Assembly: GCF_009711265.1 (NCBI RefSeq) | Contig: NZ_WMII01000001.1 | Location: 310,001-374,000 of the forward strand | Origin: Paracoccus shanxieyensis | GTDB taxonomy: Bacteria > Pseudomonadota > Alphaproteobacteria > Rhodobacterales > Rhodobacteraceae | Length of the DNA: 64,000 nt | Reading direction: 5' to 3' | In this document: positions 25,730 through 37,026 of the stretch, in pieces | How positions within the stretch are numbered: the first letter of the stretch is position 1 | How the letters are laid out: each line of letters opens with the position of its first letter | The notes under the pieces: generated by a model | What the model was told of the DNA's origin: nothing | Database searches by the model: none | What the model saw: only the letters and a program-made list of their open reading frames with translations | Translations under genes and position numbers: made by a program

Positions 25730-26821
25730 ATGTTTCTTCGCCCCCTGATCGCCGCCGCGGTGCTGGCCCTTGCCGGGACCGCGCAGGCCGATGTCACCGC
25801 GACCGACATTCTGGGGCGTCAGGTCAGCCTGCCCGAACCGGCCCACCGCATCGTGCTGGGCGAAGGGCGGCATCTGTCGGTGCTGGGTCTGATGCATGAC
25901 GACCCCGTGGCGCTGGTCGCGGGCTGGCGTCTGGACAAGCCTCTGGACCCGCCCACCATGGCGGCCTACCGCCAGAAGTTTCCCGCCATCGACGCGATCA
26001 GATCGGTCGGCGCGGGCAATCGCGATCTGTCGGTCGAGGCGGTGATCGCCCTTGATCCCGATCTGGTCGTGCTGACGCTGATCGACGAGAAAGACCCGGC
26101 GATGACCGTGGCGCGCCAGCAGCTTGAGGCGGCGGGCATTCCGGTCGCCTATGTCGATTTCTTTTCCCATCCGCAGGAAAACACAGTGCCCAGCCTGCGC
26201 ATCCTTGGCGCGCTGACCGGGGCCGAGGACCGGGCCGAAAGCTTCATCCGCTTTTATCAGGAACGGCTGGACCGCGTGCGTCAGCGGTTGGCCGATCCGG
26301 CAATCCCGCGCCCGCGCGTCTTCATGCATGTCCATGCCGCGCCGGTGAATTGCTGCTCGACCGTGGGTCCGGGGGTGTTTCATGACTTCGTGACCACCGC
26401 AGGCGGCCAGAATATCGGCGCCGAGGCGGTCAAGGGCGTCCTGGGCAATGTCAGCCTTGAATGGCTGATCGGGGCCGATCCCGATTTCTATATCGCCACC
26501 GGCGGCGCGCATATGCGGGCGCGCGGCGGTCTGGTGCTGGGTCCGCAGGTCGATGCCGAAGAGGCGCAGACCAGCTTTGACGCGCTGACCAGTGCCCCCG
26601 GCTTTGCCTCGCTGCGCGCGGTTCAGACCGGCCATGCGGCGGGGGTGTGGCATCTGTTCAACGACAGCCCCATCCATATCGTGCTGATCGAATATCTGGC
26701 CAAGACCTTCCATCCCGATCTGTTCGGCGACGTGGACCCGATGGACACGATGCAGCAGATCGAGGCGAAATTCTCGCCCGTGGCCGTGCCCGGCGCATGG
26801 TGGGTGACGCCGCAAAAATGA
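25730..26821 (+). CDS. Siderophore ABC transporter, periplasmic binding protein (FepB-like)
   Basis: A ~363-residue cluster A (class III) solute-binding protein with a signal peptide (MFLRPLIAAAVLALAGTAQA). It has the typical fold landmarks ATDILGRQVSLPEPAHRIV, VSLEWLIGADPDFYIATGG and a C-terminal IEYLAKTFHPDLF. It delivers ferric siderophore to the FecCD-type permease that follows with a 4-base overlap. A Cys pair (APVNCCSTVG) in the second lobe is unusual. The ATG at 25730 is preferred over that at 25718 because GAGG precedes it. Cobalamin or haem remain formal alternatives; the neighbours favour a siderophore. Confidence 0.88.
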   Translation: MFLRPLIAAAVLALAGTAQADVTATDILGRQVSLPEPAHRIVLGEGRHLSVLGLMHDDPVALVAGWRLDKPLDPPTMAAYRQKFPAIDAIRSVGAGNRDLSVEAVIALDPDLVVLTLIDEKDPAMTVARQQLEAAGIPVAYVDFFSHPQENTVPSLRILGALTGAEDRAESFIRFYQERLDRVRQRLADPAIPRPRVFMHVHAAPVNCCSTVGPGVFHDFVTTAGGQNIGAEAVKGVLGNVSLEWLIGADPDFYIATGGAHMRARGGLVLGPQVDAEEAQTSFDALTSAPGFASLRAVQTGHAAGVWHLFNDSPIHIVLIEYLAKTFHPDLFGDVDPMDTMQQIEAKFSPVAVPGAWWVTPQK

Positions 26822-27849
26822 ACGACATCCTTGCAAGTTACCACGCGCAGGGCCGCCGTCACGCGGCCCTTGTCGCCGTTCTGGCGCTGGCCGCGCTGGC
26901 AGCCCTGGTGCTGGATCTGACCACCGGCCCAGCGGGTCTGCCCTTGGGCGAAACCCTGCGCGCGCTGGCCGGGGCCGAGGTCTCGCGCGGCACGCAGGTC
27001 ATCGTCTGGGACGTGCGCCTGCCCGTGGCCGTGATGGCGCTGCTGGTCGGCGCGGCGCTGGCTCTGGCCGGGGCCGAGATGCAGACCGTTCTGGAAAACC
27101 CCTTGGCCGAGCCCTTTACGCTTGGCGTCTCCGCCTCGGCTGCGCTGGGGGCTGCGGTGGCCATCGTTCTGGGCCTGACCGTGCCGGGCCTGCCGCCGGT
27201 CTGGGCGGTGTCGGCCAATGCCTTCATCTTCGCGGTGGGCGCGCTGATGCTGTTGCAATTGCTGGGCCGGTTGCGGGGTGGCGGCCCCGAGGTGCTGATC
27301 CTGTTCGGGGTCGCGCTGAATTTCACCGCCGCCGCCCTGCTGTCCTTGGTGCAATTCGTCGCCTCGGCGGATGCGTTGCAGCAGCTGGTCTTCTGGTCGA
27401 TGGGCAGTCTGGCTGCGACGCAATGGCCGGGCGTGGCGATGGTCGCGGTCGTGCTGGCGCTGGCCGTGCCGTTTTCCTTTCGCGCCGCGTGGAAGCTGAC
27501 CGCGCTGCGGCTGGGCGAGGATCAGGCCCAAAGCTTCGGCGTCGATGTCACCGCGCTGCGGCGCTGGACGCTGCTGCGCGTCGGCGTGCTGTCGGCGGCG
27601 GCGGTTTCGATGGTCGGGGTCATCGGCTTTGTCGGGCTGGCAGGGCCGCATATCGCGCGGCTGCTGGTGGGCGAAAACCACCGCGTCTTTCTGCCCGCCA
27701 GCATCCTGACCGGGGCGCTGGTGATGTCGCTGGCCTCGACGCTGTCCAAGACCATCGTGCCGGGGGTGCTGCTGCCGATCGGGCTGGTCACCTCATTGAT
27801 CGGGCTGCCGATCTTCTTTGCGCTGATCCTGCGGGGCCGCCGCAGATGA
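26818..27849 (+). CDS. FecCD-family ABC transporter permease (FepD/FepG-like)
   Basis: A 343-residue inner-membrane permease with about nine hydrophobic segments. Signatures of the BtuC/FecCD family are LPVAVMALLVGAALALAGAEMQTVLENPLAEPF (first third) and GLAGPHIARLLVGENHR near the C-terminus, the ATPase-contact loop. Only one permease is present, so it probably works as a homodimer, unlike the FepD/FepG pair of enterobacteria. It is linked by ATGA overlaps to the binding protein upstream and the ATPase downstream. Confidence 0.93.
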   Translation: MNDILASYHAQGRRHAALVAVLALAALAALVLDLTTGPAGLPLGETLRALAGAEVSRGTQVIVWDVRLPVAVMALLVGAALALAGAEMQTVLENPLAEPFTLGVSASAALGAAVAIVLGLTVPGLPPVWAVSANAFIFAVGALMLLQLLGRLRGGGPEVLILFGVALNFTAAALLSLVQFVASADALQQLVFWSMGSLAATQWPGVAMVAVVLALAVPFSFRAAWKLTALRLGEDQAQSFGVDVTALRRWTLLRVGVLSAAAVSMVGVIGFVGLAGPHIARLLVGENHRVFLPASILTGALVMSLASTLSKTIVPGVLLPIGLVTSLIGLPIFFALILRGRRR

Positions 27850-28610
27850 GCGTGCTGGTCCAAGGCATCACGGTCCGGTTCGGCAAGCGCCGCGTTCTGG
27901 ACGCGCTGAGCCTGCCCGAGCTGCACGCGGGCGAAGTCACCGTGCTGGCCGGGCCGAACGCTGCGGGAAAATCGACGCTGCTGCGGGCGATGGCGCAGCT
28001 GATCCCGCATCAGGGCACGGTGATGCTGGACGGCGCCGATCTGCGCCGGATGCCGGCGGTGGACCGGGCGCGGCAGGTGGGCTTCATGCCGCAGGCGCTG
28101 CCGTCGGGATCGTCGCTGATCGCGCTGGAAACCGTCATCGCCGCCTTGCGCGCGGGCAAGACCCTGCCCGCCCATCAGGCCGATGCCGCAGCAATGGCCG
28201 TGATGGACAAGCTGGGCATCGCGGCCTTGGCGCTTGAGCCGCTGGACGCGCTGTCGGGCGGGCAGCGCCAGATGGTCAGTCTGGCGCAGGCCATCGTGCG
28301 CGATCCGCGCCTGCTGCTTCTGGACGAACCGACCAGCGCGCTGGATCTGGCCCGTCAGGTGCGCCTGCTGTCCGAGCTGCGCCGTCTGGCCGCCGAAGGC
28401 CGCGTCGTCGTGGCGGTGCTGCACGATCTGGCGCTGGCCGCGCAATGGGCCGACCGCATCGTGCTGATCCATGGCGGGCATGTCCACGCCCAAGGCCGCC
28501 CCGATCAGGTGCTGACGCCCGCGCTGCTGGCACAGGTCTATGGGGTGCAGGCGCGGGTCGAACGCTGTTCGCGCGGGCGGCTGATGGTGATGATCGACGG
28601 CGAGATCTAG
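27846..28610 (+). CDS. Siderophore ABC transporter ATP-binding protein (FepC-like)
   Basis: A 254-residue ATPase of the iron-siderophore/B12 group. It has Walker A GPNAAGKSTLL (~38), a Q-loop in FMPQALP, the signature LSGGQRQMVSLAQAI (~139), Walker B LLLLDEPTSALD, and the switch His in VLHDLALAAQW. It is the last gene of the yncE-like/fepBDC-like operon. Its end overlaps the converging DUF1178 gene by four bases. Confidence 0.94.
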   Translation: MSVLVQGITVRFGKRRVLDALSLPELHAGEVTVLAGPNAAGKSTLLRAMAQLIPHQGTVMLDGADLRRMPAVDRARQVGFMPQALPSGSSLIALETVIAALRAGKTLPAHQADAAAMAVMDKLGIAALALEPLDALSGGQRQMVSLAQAIVRDPRLLLLDEPTSALDLARQVRLLSELRRLAAEGRVVVAVLHDLALAAQWADRIVLIHGGHVHAQGRPDQVLTPALLAQVYGVQARVERCSRGRLMVMIDGEI

Positions 28611-29011
28611 TTGGCGCGCTGCCGCGACCGGAAGGGCAGCGGCGCGACGGGAATGCCGTCCTCAAGCAGTTTCCTGGCGTCCTCCAGCCGCGCCTCGCCA
28701 TGGATGGCCCGGCTGGGTGCATCGCCCTGATGCATGGCGCGGGCCTCGGCGGCAAAGGACATGCCGACGTAATCCGAATTCGCCTCGACCTGTTCGCGCA
28801 GTTTTTCCAGCGCGGTTTCCTGCGGATTGCGCGGAGTTTGCAGATCGCGCGTGGCCACGCCCGGTGCCATCAGCGCCTTTTCGACCGAGGCACTGCCGCA
28901 GATCGCGCAGGTCACCTGCCCGGCCTTCTTCAGGGTCTCGAACCCTTCGGAATTCCGAAACCAGCCATCAAAGTCATGGCCCTGGTCGCAATGCAGGTCA
29001 TAGCGGATCAT
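28607..29011 (-). CDS. DUF1178 family protein, putative zinc ribbon
   Basis: A 134-residue protein starting MIRYDLHCDQGHDFDGWF, the standard DUF1178 opening. Cys-x3-His near residue 8-12 and CAICG at ~35-38 could form a zinc-ribbon site. The rest is polar with a helical segment (NPQETALEKLREQVEAN). Function is unknown; the family is common in alphaproteobacteria. It converges on the FepC-like gene with a 4-base overlap. Confidence 0.85.
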   Translation of the reverse strand: MIRYDLHCDQGHDFDGWFRNSEGFETLKKAGQVTCAICGSASVEKALMAPGVATRDLQTPRNPQETALEKLREQVEANSDYVGMSFAAEARAMHQGDAPSRAIHGEARLEDARKLLEDGIPVAPLPFRSRQRAN

Positions 29012-29053
29012 GTCGGCCCCTTTCGTCCCATGAATATCAGGACGGATGCGGGC

Positions 29054-30247
29054 TTATACAAGACCGCCGCGCGCAAGGTCGAGTATCCTTGCAATCAGCG
29101 GCGCGGGATCGCCCGCACGGGTCAGCAGCATGTCCCGCGCGGCCTTTCCCATCCGGCGCTGACGCGGCGCGTCCTGCGCCAATGCGCTCAGCGCGGCGGC
29201 CAGATCCGGCGCGGCCTCGGCTGCATCCGCCGCATCCAGATCGGCGTAATCCGCCGCATGGTTCGAGACATTGGGCCCATGCAGGATCGCGCAGCGCCAT
29301 GCGGCAGGCTCCCACGGGGTATGCCCGCCATGATCGGCATAGGATCCGCAGGTGATGCAGATACCCGCGGCCTGATACCAGTCGCCCATTTCGCCCAGCG
29401 TATCGGCCAGAAGGATCGGCGCTTCCGGCCCGCCCCCCTGACTGCGGCGCGCAAAATCCAGACCGCGCGCCGTCAGCAGCGCCGCCACCGCATCGCCGCG
29501 TTCGGGATGGCGCGGGGCAAGGATCAGGCGCAGCCCCGGCACCGCCGCGCGGGCCTTGGCAAAGGCGTCCAGGACCACCTCGTCCTCGCCCTCATGGGTC
29601 GAGGCGGCAAGCACGGTGCGCGGGCGCATCGCCCCGTCCTGGGCCGGGTGGATCTGCGCCGGGCCCAGCAGCTTCAGGTTCAACCGCGAGCCCAGCGCGC
29701 TGGCGGGCAGGCCAAGGCGCAACAGCCGTTCCTCGCTGCCGGGATCCTGCGCTGAAAGGGCGTCGATCCGCCGCAAGATCGGCCGGATCAGCCGCGGCAG
29801 CTTGCCCCAGCGTTCGGCCGAGCGTTGCGACATGCGCGCGCCGACCACGACCTGCGCCACGCCCAGATCATCGGCCATGCGGGCGCGGTTCGGCCATAAT
29901 TCGTTTTCCACCGTCACCAGCACCGAAGGCTCGATACGGTGCAGGAACCGGCCCACGGCCTGCGGCACGTCCAAAGGCGCCAGCGCCGCGTCATAGCCCA
30001 GCTTGCGGGCCAGGGCGCGCCCGGTCAGGCTGTTGGTGGTGACGGTCAGGGGAAATTCGGCGGCCAGCGCCTCGGCCAGAACCCGGGCCGAGGTCAGCTC
30101 TCCCACGCTGGCCGCGTGCAGCCAGATGCCGCCGGGGATCACGTCAGGGCCGGTCAACGCCAGCCGCTCCCGCCAATCGGCGCTGCCGAAAGGCCCAGAA
30201 AGCCGCAAGCCCGCGCCGACCAGCGCCGTGGTTCCGAACCAGATCAT
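29054..30247 (-). CDS. waaA: 3-deoxy-D-manno-octulosonic acid (Kdo) transferase
   Basis: A 397-residue GT-B glycosyltransferase of the WaaA/KdtA family, which attaches Kdo to lipid IVA on the cytoplasmic face of the inner membrane. Landmarks are WLHAASVGELTSARVLAEAL with its conserved Glu (~50), VTVENELWPNRARMADD in the middle, VLAASTHEGEDEVVLDAF, and near the C-terminus GGHTPWEPAAWRCAILHGP followed by the NHAADY stretch. It lies 74 bases downstream of the cbb operon on the same strand; any cotranscription is unclear. Confidence 0.88.
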   Translation of the reverse strand: MIWFGTTALVGAGLRLSGPFGSADWRERLALTGPDVIPGGIWLHAASVGELTSARVLAEALAAEFPLTVTTNSLTGRALARKLGYDAALAPLDVPQAVGRFLHRIEPSVLVTVENELWPNRARMADDLGVAQVVVGARMSQRSAERWGKLPRLIRPILRRIDALSAQDPGSEERLLRLGLPASALGSRLNLKLLGPAQIHPAQDGAMRPRTVLAASTHEGEDEVVLDAFAKARAAVPGLRLILAPRHPERGDAVAALLTARGLDFARRSQGGGPEAPILLADTLGEMGDWYQAAGICITCGSYADHGGHTPWEPAAWRCAILHGPNVSNHAADYADLDAADAAEAAPDLAAALSALAQDAPRQRRMGKAARDMLLTRAGDPAPLIARILDLARGGLV

Positions 30248-30321
30248 ATGGCCTTCAGGGCTGTCAGCTGTCCTGCCTCCGGGTCAATCTGCGGCCAGCC
30301 TAGCGGGCGCAGATGACAGGA

Positions 30322-31014
30322 TCAACGCAGGGCGGCTTCGGCAGCGGCGCGGATCGCGCGGATGTTGTCGCCATAGGGCGCGCTGTTCGAGACCGAGCCG
30401 CCCTTGAACACCGCCGAACCCGCGACCAGCACATCGGCCCCGGCCTCGGCCACCAAGGGCGCGGTGGTCGGATCGACGCCGCCGTCGATTTCGATATGCA
30501 CGGGGCGGTCGCCGATCATGGCGCGCAGGGCACGCACCTTGTCGATCTGGCTGCGGATGAATTTCTGCCCGCCGAAGCCGGGGTTCACCGTCATCACGCA
30601 GATCAGGTCCACGTCGTCGATCAGCCCGGCGGCGACCTCGGCGGGGGTGCCGGGGTTCAGCGCCAGACCGGCCTTCGCGCCGGTGGCGCGGATGGCCTGC
30701 AGCGTGCGGTGGATATGCGGACCGGCCTCATAATGCGCGGTGATGACATCGGCACCCGATTCTGCGAAGGCGTCGATATAGCTGTCGACCGGCGAGATCA
30801 TCAGATGGACATCCATCACGCCGCGGATATGCGGGCGGATCGCCTTGCAGGTCTGCGGGCCAAAGGTGATGTTGGGGACGAAATGCCCGTCCATCACATC
30901 GACATGCACCCAGTCGGCACCCTGATCCTCGACCGCGCGGATTTCCTGCCCGAAATTGGCGAAATCTGCGGACAGGATCGAGGGGGCGATCTTGATCTTG
31001 CGGTCAAAGTTCAT
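30322..31014 (-). CDS. cbbE: Ribulose-phosphate 3-epimerase
   Basis: A 230-residue TIM-barrel epimerase (Rpe) interconverting xylulose-5-phosphate and ribulose-5-phosphate. It shows the N-terminal APSILSADFANFGQE, metal ligands in WVHVDVMDGHFVPN (~37-46), HLMISPVDSYI, MTVNPGFGGQKF and VHIEIDGG, with the phosphate-binding end DVLVAGSAVFKGG. It is the last gene of the cbb operon, feeding ribulose-5-phosphate to phosphoribulokinase. Confidence 0.95.
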   Translation of the reverse strand: MNFDRKIKIAPSILSADFANFGQEIRAVEDQGADWVHVDVMDGHFVPNITFGPQTCKAIRPHIRGVMDVHLMISPVDSYIDAFAESGADVITAHYEAGPHIHRTLQAIRATGAKAGLALNPGTPAEVAAGLIDDVDLICVMTVNPGFGGQKFIRSQIDKVRALRAMIGDRPVHIEIDGGVDPTTAPLVAEAGADVLVAGSAVFKGGSVSNSAPYGDNIRAIRAAAEAALR

Positions 31015-31033
31015 GGCACGGTCCTTTCGGGGA

Positions 31034-31960
31034 TCATTCGGCAGCGGCCTGCCCTGTCAGACGGTCCACGTCAAGTCCTCCGCTGAAAACCCGGCTGGAA
31101 AGGATGTCGGGCGCGGTGATCGTCGACAGCGTTGCCGCGTCCAGAGGGCCGCTTGCCGTGTCGAACAGCCGGTTGGCCTGCCGCAGCCGCGCCCGGTCCA
31201 GCGCATTGCGCACCGATCGCGCATTGGCGAAATGCGGCTGGCGGCGGCGGTGGGCGATATAGTCGGTCATCGCCGCCACCGCCGCATCGTCCAGCGCATA
31301 GTTCTGCGCCGCCAGCATCTGCCGGGCGATGTGCAACAGTTCGGGGTCGCTATAGTCGGGAAACTCGACATGATGGGCGATGCGCGACCGGAAGCCGGGA
31401 TTCGAGGCGAAGAAGCGATCCATCCGGTCGCCATAGCCCGCAAGGATCACCACCAGATCGTCGCGGTTGTTTTCCATGACCTGCAACAGGATCTCGATGG
31501 CCTCCTGCCCGTAATCGCGTTCGTTTTCGGGGCGATAAAGATAATAGGCCTCATCGATGAACAAGACGCCGCCCATGGCCTTTTTCAGCACTTCCTTGGT
31601 CTTGGGGGCGGTATGGCCGATATACTGGCCCACCAGATCGTCGCGGGTGACCGTGACCAGATGGCCTTTGCGGACATAGCCCAGCCGGTGCAGCAGGCTG
31701 GCCATCTTCAGCGCCACGGTGGTCTTGCCGGTGCCGGGATTGCCGGTAAAGGACATGTGCAGCGTCGGCGTTTCGGTGGCCAGCCCCATCTGGCGGCGGG
31801 CCTGATCGACCAGCAGCAGGGCAGCGGTTTCGCGGATGCGCTGCTTGACCGGCGCAAGTCCGATCAGCGTGGCATCCAGTTCGGCCAGCACGTCCTGCAC
31901 GCCGCTTTCGGCAAAGCTGGCGGCCAGATCGACATGGGTGGGGCGGGAAATGTCCTGCAT
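31034..31960 (-). CDS. cbbX: Red-type RuBisCO activase, AAA+ ATPase CbbX
   Basis: A 308-residue AAA+ protein that remodels form IC/ID RuBisCO to release inhibitory sugar phosphates by pulling on the large-subunit C-terminus. Walker A is [15 protein letters not shown] (~76), Walker [13 protein letters not shown], and the pore/sensor region [20 protein letters not shown]. The start [11 protein letters not shown] was chosen because GAGG precedes it at fair spacing; longer ATG starts exist. It lies 64 bases downstream of cbbS, with a strong hairpin between. Confidence 0.95.
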   Translation of the reverse strand: MQDISRPTHVDLAASFAESGVQDVLAELDATLIGLAPVKQRIRETAALLLVDQARRQMGLATETPTLHMSFTGNPGTGKTTVALKMASLLHRLGYVRKGHLVTVTRDDLVGQYIGHTAPKTKEVLKKAMGGVLFIDEAYYLYRPENERDYGQEAIEILLQVMENNRDDLVVILAGYGDRMDRFFASNPGFRSRIAHHVEFPDYSDPELLHIARQMLAAQNYALDDAAVAAMTDYIAHRRRQPHFANARSVRNALDRARLRQANRLFDTASGPLDAATLSTITAPDILSSRVFSGGLDVDRLTGQAAAE

Positions 31961-31983
31961 GGCGAGAACCTCATGGGGAAATC

Positions 31984-32015
31984 TGCGGGCGGCGGCGGGG
32001 CCTTGGCCGCCCGCA
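31984..32015 (-). promoter_or_regulatory. 10-bp hairpin between cbbS and cbbX
   Basis: Read on the coding strand, TGCGGGCGGC and GCCGCCCGCA flank a 12-base loop. It lies just after cbbS and is followed only by GATTT. Likely effects are protecting the cbbLS message and cutting read-through to cbbX, which is needed in far smaller amounts than RuBisCO. Confidence 0.55.
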
Positions 32016-32024
32016 AAAGGCCGG

Positions 32025-32441
32025 TCAGTAGCGCGCGCCTTCGGGTTCGCGCATGGCATAGCTTTCGATCGTGTAGCGGACGGAGCGCCCCTCGGCTTCC
32101 TGACGAATGACGCGGAAGCCGGGTTCCAGCTCGGGACGGTTGACGATGAAGCTCATGCGGATGGATTCCCAGCCGGGCTGGGCGTCGAAGGCGATGACGC
32201 GGATGTATTTGCCGCCGTGTTCCTTGCGGCATTCGTTGACCTCGAACACCACGGCGGCGGCATCCGGGTTGTCGAACATCGGATGGCCCCACATTTCCCA
32301 ATAGGTGTTTCGGGGATGCGGGTCATCGGAATATTCCACCGAGACGGCCCAGCCATTGTCGATGGCGTATTGGGCCTGAACCCGGATGTCGTCATCCGAA
32401 AGATCGGGCAGAAAGCTGAACTGTCCTTGGCGCAGTCGCAT
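32025..32441 (-). CDS. cbbS: RuBisCO small subunit, form IC
   Basis: A 138-residue small subunit with a very strong ribosome-binding site (GAGGAGG). The start [16 protein letters not shown] and [28 protein letters not shown] are typical. The long C-terminal extension ([20 protein letters not shown] onward) is the beta-hairpin tail of red-type small subunits that helps assembly. It follows cbbL by 14 bases. Confidence 0.97.
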   Translation of the reverse strand: MRLRQGQFSFLPDLSDDDIRVQAQYAIDNGWAVSVEYSDDPHPRNTYWEMWGHPMFDNPDAAAVVFEVNECRKEHGGKYIRVIAFDAQPGWESIRMSFIVNRPELEPGFRVIRQEAEGRSVRYTIESYAMREPEGARY

Positions 32442-32455
32442 GGGGATACCTCCTC

Positions 32456-33928
<1,473 letters not shown>

Positions 33929-35008
33929 TCAGGCGGCTTTTCGGCCGGTAATCGCCGGGTCAAGCGCCCCCGACGCATAGCGTTCGGCCATCTTGTCCAT
34001 CGCGATGACCTTGATCTGATGCGCGTGTCCCGCCGTGCCGAAGCGTTCAAAACGGTCGCGGCACAGCGCCGTCAGTTCCGTCATGGCGGGGATCATGAAT
34101 TTGCGCGGGTCGAATTCCTCGGGCCGGTCGCGGGCGACCTTGCGGAACTGCCCGGTCATCGCCATGCGGCAATCGGTGTCGATATTGACCTTGCGCACAC
34201 CCATGCGGATGCCGCGTTCGATTTCCTCGACCGGCACACCATAGGTCTGCGGCATCTCTCCGCCCGAGGCATTGATGAGATCCTGCAGATGCTGCGGCAC
34301 GGAACTTGAGCCGTGCATCACCAGATGCGTGCCCGGCAGGCGGTCATGGATCGCCTGAATGACATGCATGGCCAGAATGTCGCCATCGGGCTTGCGGGTG
34401 AACTTATAGGCGCCGTGGCTGGTGCCGCAGGCGATCGCCAGCGCGTCGCAGCGGGTGCGGGCGACGAAATCCACCGCCTGATCGGGATCGGTCAGAAGCT
34501 GGCTGTGATCCAGCCTGCCCTCGGCGCCCGAGCCATCCTCGGCCGCGGCCTCGCCGGTTTCCAGACTGCCCAGCACGCCCAGCTCGCCCTCGACGCTGGC
34601 CCCGACGGCATGGGCGGCCTCGGCCACCTTCGCGGTCACGGCGACGTTGTAGCCGTAATCCGCCGGGGTCTTCATGTCCTCGTGCAGTGAGCCGTCCATC
34701 ATCACCGAAGTGAAGCCGTGCCGGATCGCCGACATGCAGGTGGCAAGGTTGTTGCCGTGGTCCTGATGCAGGCAGATGGGAATGGCCGGATGGGTTTCGG
34801 CCAGCGCCTGCACCATGTGGCGCAGCATGATGTCGCCCGCATAGGACCGCGCGCCACGGCTGGCCTGCAGGATCACCGGCGCGTCGACCGCCACCGCCGC
34901 CTGCAGGATCGCCAGCCCCTGTTCCATGTTGTTGATATTGAAGGCCGGCACGCCATAGCCATGTTCGGCGGCGTGATCCAGCAACTGCCTGAGTGTGATA
35001 AGCGCCAT
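33929..35008 (-). CDS. cbbA: Fructose/sedoheptulose-bisphosphate aldolase, class II
   Basis: A 359-residue class II zinc aldolase of the Calvin-cycle subtype, opening [19 protein letters not shown]. Zinc ligands lie in CLHQDHGNN (~83) and VMHGSSSVP, with [22 protein letters not shown] in between. It joins triose phosphates into fructose-1,6- or sedoheptulose-1,7-bisphosphate. Two ATGs lie back to back at the start. The upstream one overlaps the transketolase stop, but the second is better spaced from AGGGGG and matches family N-termini. Confidence 0.95.
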   Translation of the reverse strand: MALITLRQLLDHAAEHGYGVPAFNINNMEQGLAILQAAVAVDAPVILQASRGARSYAGDIMLRHMVQALAETHPAIPICLHQDHGNNLATCMSAIRHGFTSVMMDGSLHEDMKTPADYGYNVAVTAKVAEAAHAVGASVEGELGVLGSLETGEAAAEDGSGAEGRLDHSQLLTDPDQAVDFVARTRCDALAIACGTSHGAYKFTRKPDGDILAMHVIQAIHDRLPGTHLVMHGSSSVPQHLQDLINASGGEMPQTYGVPVEEIERGIRMGVRKVNIDTDCRMAMTGQFRKVARDRPEEFDPRKFMIPAMTELTALCRDRFERFGTAGHAHQIKVIAMDKMAERYASGALDPAITGRKAA

Positions 35009-37014
35009 CATTTCCCCCTGATGATCTGGGTGGCAAGATCCGCCACGCATTCGGCGGTGATGCCGAAATGGCGGTAAAGATCGGCGGCGGGGGCGGAGGC
35101 GCCGAACCCCGCCATACCGACAAAGCCGTCGCCCGGACGCAGGAACAGCCCGTCCCAGCCCTGCCGGACCAGTGCCTCGACGCCGATGCGGGGGGCCGTG
35201 CCCAGCAGCGCGTCGCGTTCGGCCATGGGCCGGGCCGCGAACAGTTCAAAGCACGGGGCCGAGACGACAGCGGCCCGCACCCCCTGCCCCGCCAGCAGAT
35301 CGGCGGCGGCAAGGGCGATTTCCACCTCGGATCCGGTGGCGATCAGCGTCACGTCGCGCAGGCCGGGATCGCGCAGCAGATAGGCGCCCTGCCGCGTCAG
35401 GTTCGCGTCCGCGCTGTCGCGCAGCAAAGGCAGGCTCTGGCGCGACAGGCACAGGACCGAGGGCGTGGCGGTCTGGGTCAGCGCGATCTCCCATGCCTCG
35501 GCGGTCTCGACGGCGTCGGCGGGGCGCAGCACCAGCAGGTTCGGCATGGCGCGCAGGGCGGCCACCTGTTCGACGGGCTGGTGCGTCGGGCCGTCCTCGC
35601 CCAGACCGATGCTGTCATGGGTCATGACATGCACCACCGGCACGCCCATCAGCGCGCCCAGCCGGATCGCCGGGCGGGAATAGTCGGAAAAGGCCAGAAA
35701 CGTGCCGCCATAGGGCAGCAGCCCGCCATGCAGCGCCATGCCGTTCATCGCCGCAGCCATCGCGTGTTCGCGGATGCCGTAATGCACATAACGGCCCGCG
35801 CGGTCGGACGCCGTCACCGCCGTCATGCCCTTAGTGCGGGTGTTGTTCGAGCCGGTCAGATCGGCGCTGCCGCCGATGGTGTTGGGCAGGGTGGCATTCA
35901 CCACCTCCAAGGCCAGCTCGCTGGCCTTGCGGGTCGCAAGCTTGGGGCGCTCGGCGATCATCCGGGCGGAGTGGTCGCCGATGGCGCGCCGCAGCGCCCC
36001 GGCATCGGGTGCGGCCATCGCGGCGGCAAAGGCGGCTTTGTGCGGGCTGGCCGCCAGCCGGTCCTGCCACGCCGCCCGTGCCTGCGCGCCCCTTGCGGCA
36101 ATGGCGCGCCATGCCCCGGTGATGTCCTGCGGCAGATCAAAGGGCGGGTGCGGCCAGCCCAGATGCTGACGCGCGGCGGCGATCTCGGCCGCGCCCAGCG
36201 GCGCGCCATGCACATCGTGGCTGCCCTGCTTGTTCGGCGCGCCGAAGCCGATCACCGTGCGGCAGGCGATCATGCTGGGCCGGGCATCGTCGCGTGCCGC
36301 CGCAATCGCCACGGCCACCGCCTGACGGTCATGCCCGTCCACCGCCTGTACATGCCAGCCGCTGGCGGCAAAGCGTGCCATCTGGTCGGTGCTGGTCGAC
36401 AGATCGGTGCCGCCGTCGATGGTGATGCGGTTATCGTCCCACAGAACGATCAGACGGCCCAGTTGCTGATGCCCGGCAAGGTCGATGGCCTCATGGCTGA
36501 TGCCCTCCATCAGACAGCCATCGCCGCAGATGACATAGGTGTGGTGATCCACCAGATCATCGCCGAAGCGCGCATTCAGGATGCGCTCGGCCAGGGCCAT
36601 GCCGACGGCGGTGGCGATGCCCTGACCCAGCGGCCCGGTGGTGACCTCGATCCCCTTGGCGTGGCCATATTCGGGATGGCCCGCCGTGCGCGCGCCCAGT
36701 TGCCGGAACCGACGCAGCTGCGCCATGGGCATGTCGTCATAACCCAGCATGTGATTGATGGCATAGACCAGCATCGAGCCATGCCCCGCCGACATCACGA
36801 AGCGGTCGCGGTCCGGCCAGCGATCATCCGCCGGATCCACGGTGATGAAGCGGTTGAACAGCACGGCGGCGACATCCGCCATACCCATCGGCGCGCCGGG
36901 ATGGCCTGAATTCGCGGCCTCGACCGCATCCATCGCCAGCACGCGGATCGCGGTGGCCATCGCGGCCTCGGCGCCCGGTTCCATGTCGGTTTCCATGCGG
37001 CTCATCTGGTTCAT
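35008..37014 (-). CDS. cbbT: Transketolase
   Basis: A 668-residue thiamine-diphosphate transketolase of full length. The N-terminal pyrophosphate domain has [16 protein letters not shown] (~36) and the Mg/TPP motif [13 protein letters not shown] (~155) ending in W-DDN. The pyrimidine domain has [12 protein letters not shown] and [15 protein letters not shown]. It moves two-carbon units to regenerate pentose phosphates. A good GGAGGGG site precedes the chosen start. It is co-oriented with cbbP upstream (12-base gap) and abuts cbbA. Confidence 0.97.
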   Translation of the reverse strand: MNQMSRMETDMEPGAEAAMATAIRVLAMDAVEAANSGHPGAPMGMADVAAVLFNRFITVDPADDRWPDRDRFVMSAGHGSMLVYAINHMLGYDDMPMAQLRRFRQLGARTAGHPEYGHAKGIEVTTGPLGQGIATAVGMALAERILNARFGDDLVDHHTYVICGDGCLMEGISHEAIDLAGHQQLGRLIVLWDDNRITIDGGTDLSTSTDQMARFAASGWHVQAVDGHDRQAVAVAIAAARDDARPSMIACRTVIGFGAPNKQGSHDVHGAPLGAAEIAAARQHLGWPHPPFDLPQDITGAWRAIAARGAQARAAWQDRLAASPHKAAFAAAMAAPDAGALRRAIGDHSARMIAERPKLATRKASELALEVVNATLPNTIGGSADLTGSNNTRTKGMTAVTASDRAGRYVHYGIREHAMAAAMNGMALHGGLLPYGGTFLAFSDYSRPAIRLGALMGVPVVHVMTHDSIGLGEDGPTHQPVEQVAALRAMPNLLVLRPADAVETAEAWEIALTQTATPSVLCLSRQSLPLLRDSADANLTRQGAYLLRDPGLRDVTLIATGSEVEIALAAADLLAGQGVRAAVVSAPCFELFAARPMAERDALLGTAPRIGVEALVRQGWDGLFLRPGDGFVGMAGFGASAPAADLYRHFGITAECVADLATQIIRGK

Positions 37015-37026
37015 GGCGGCCCCTCC

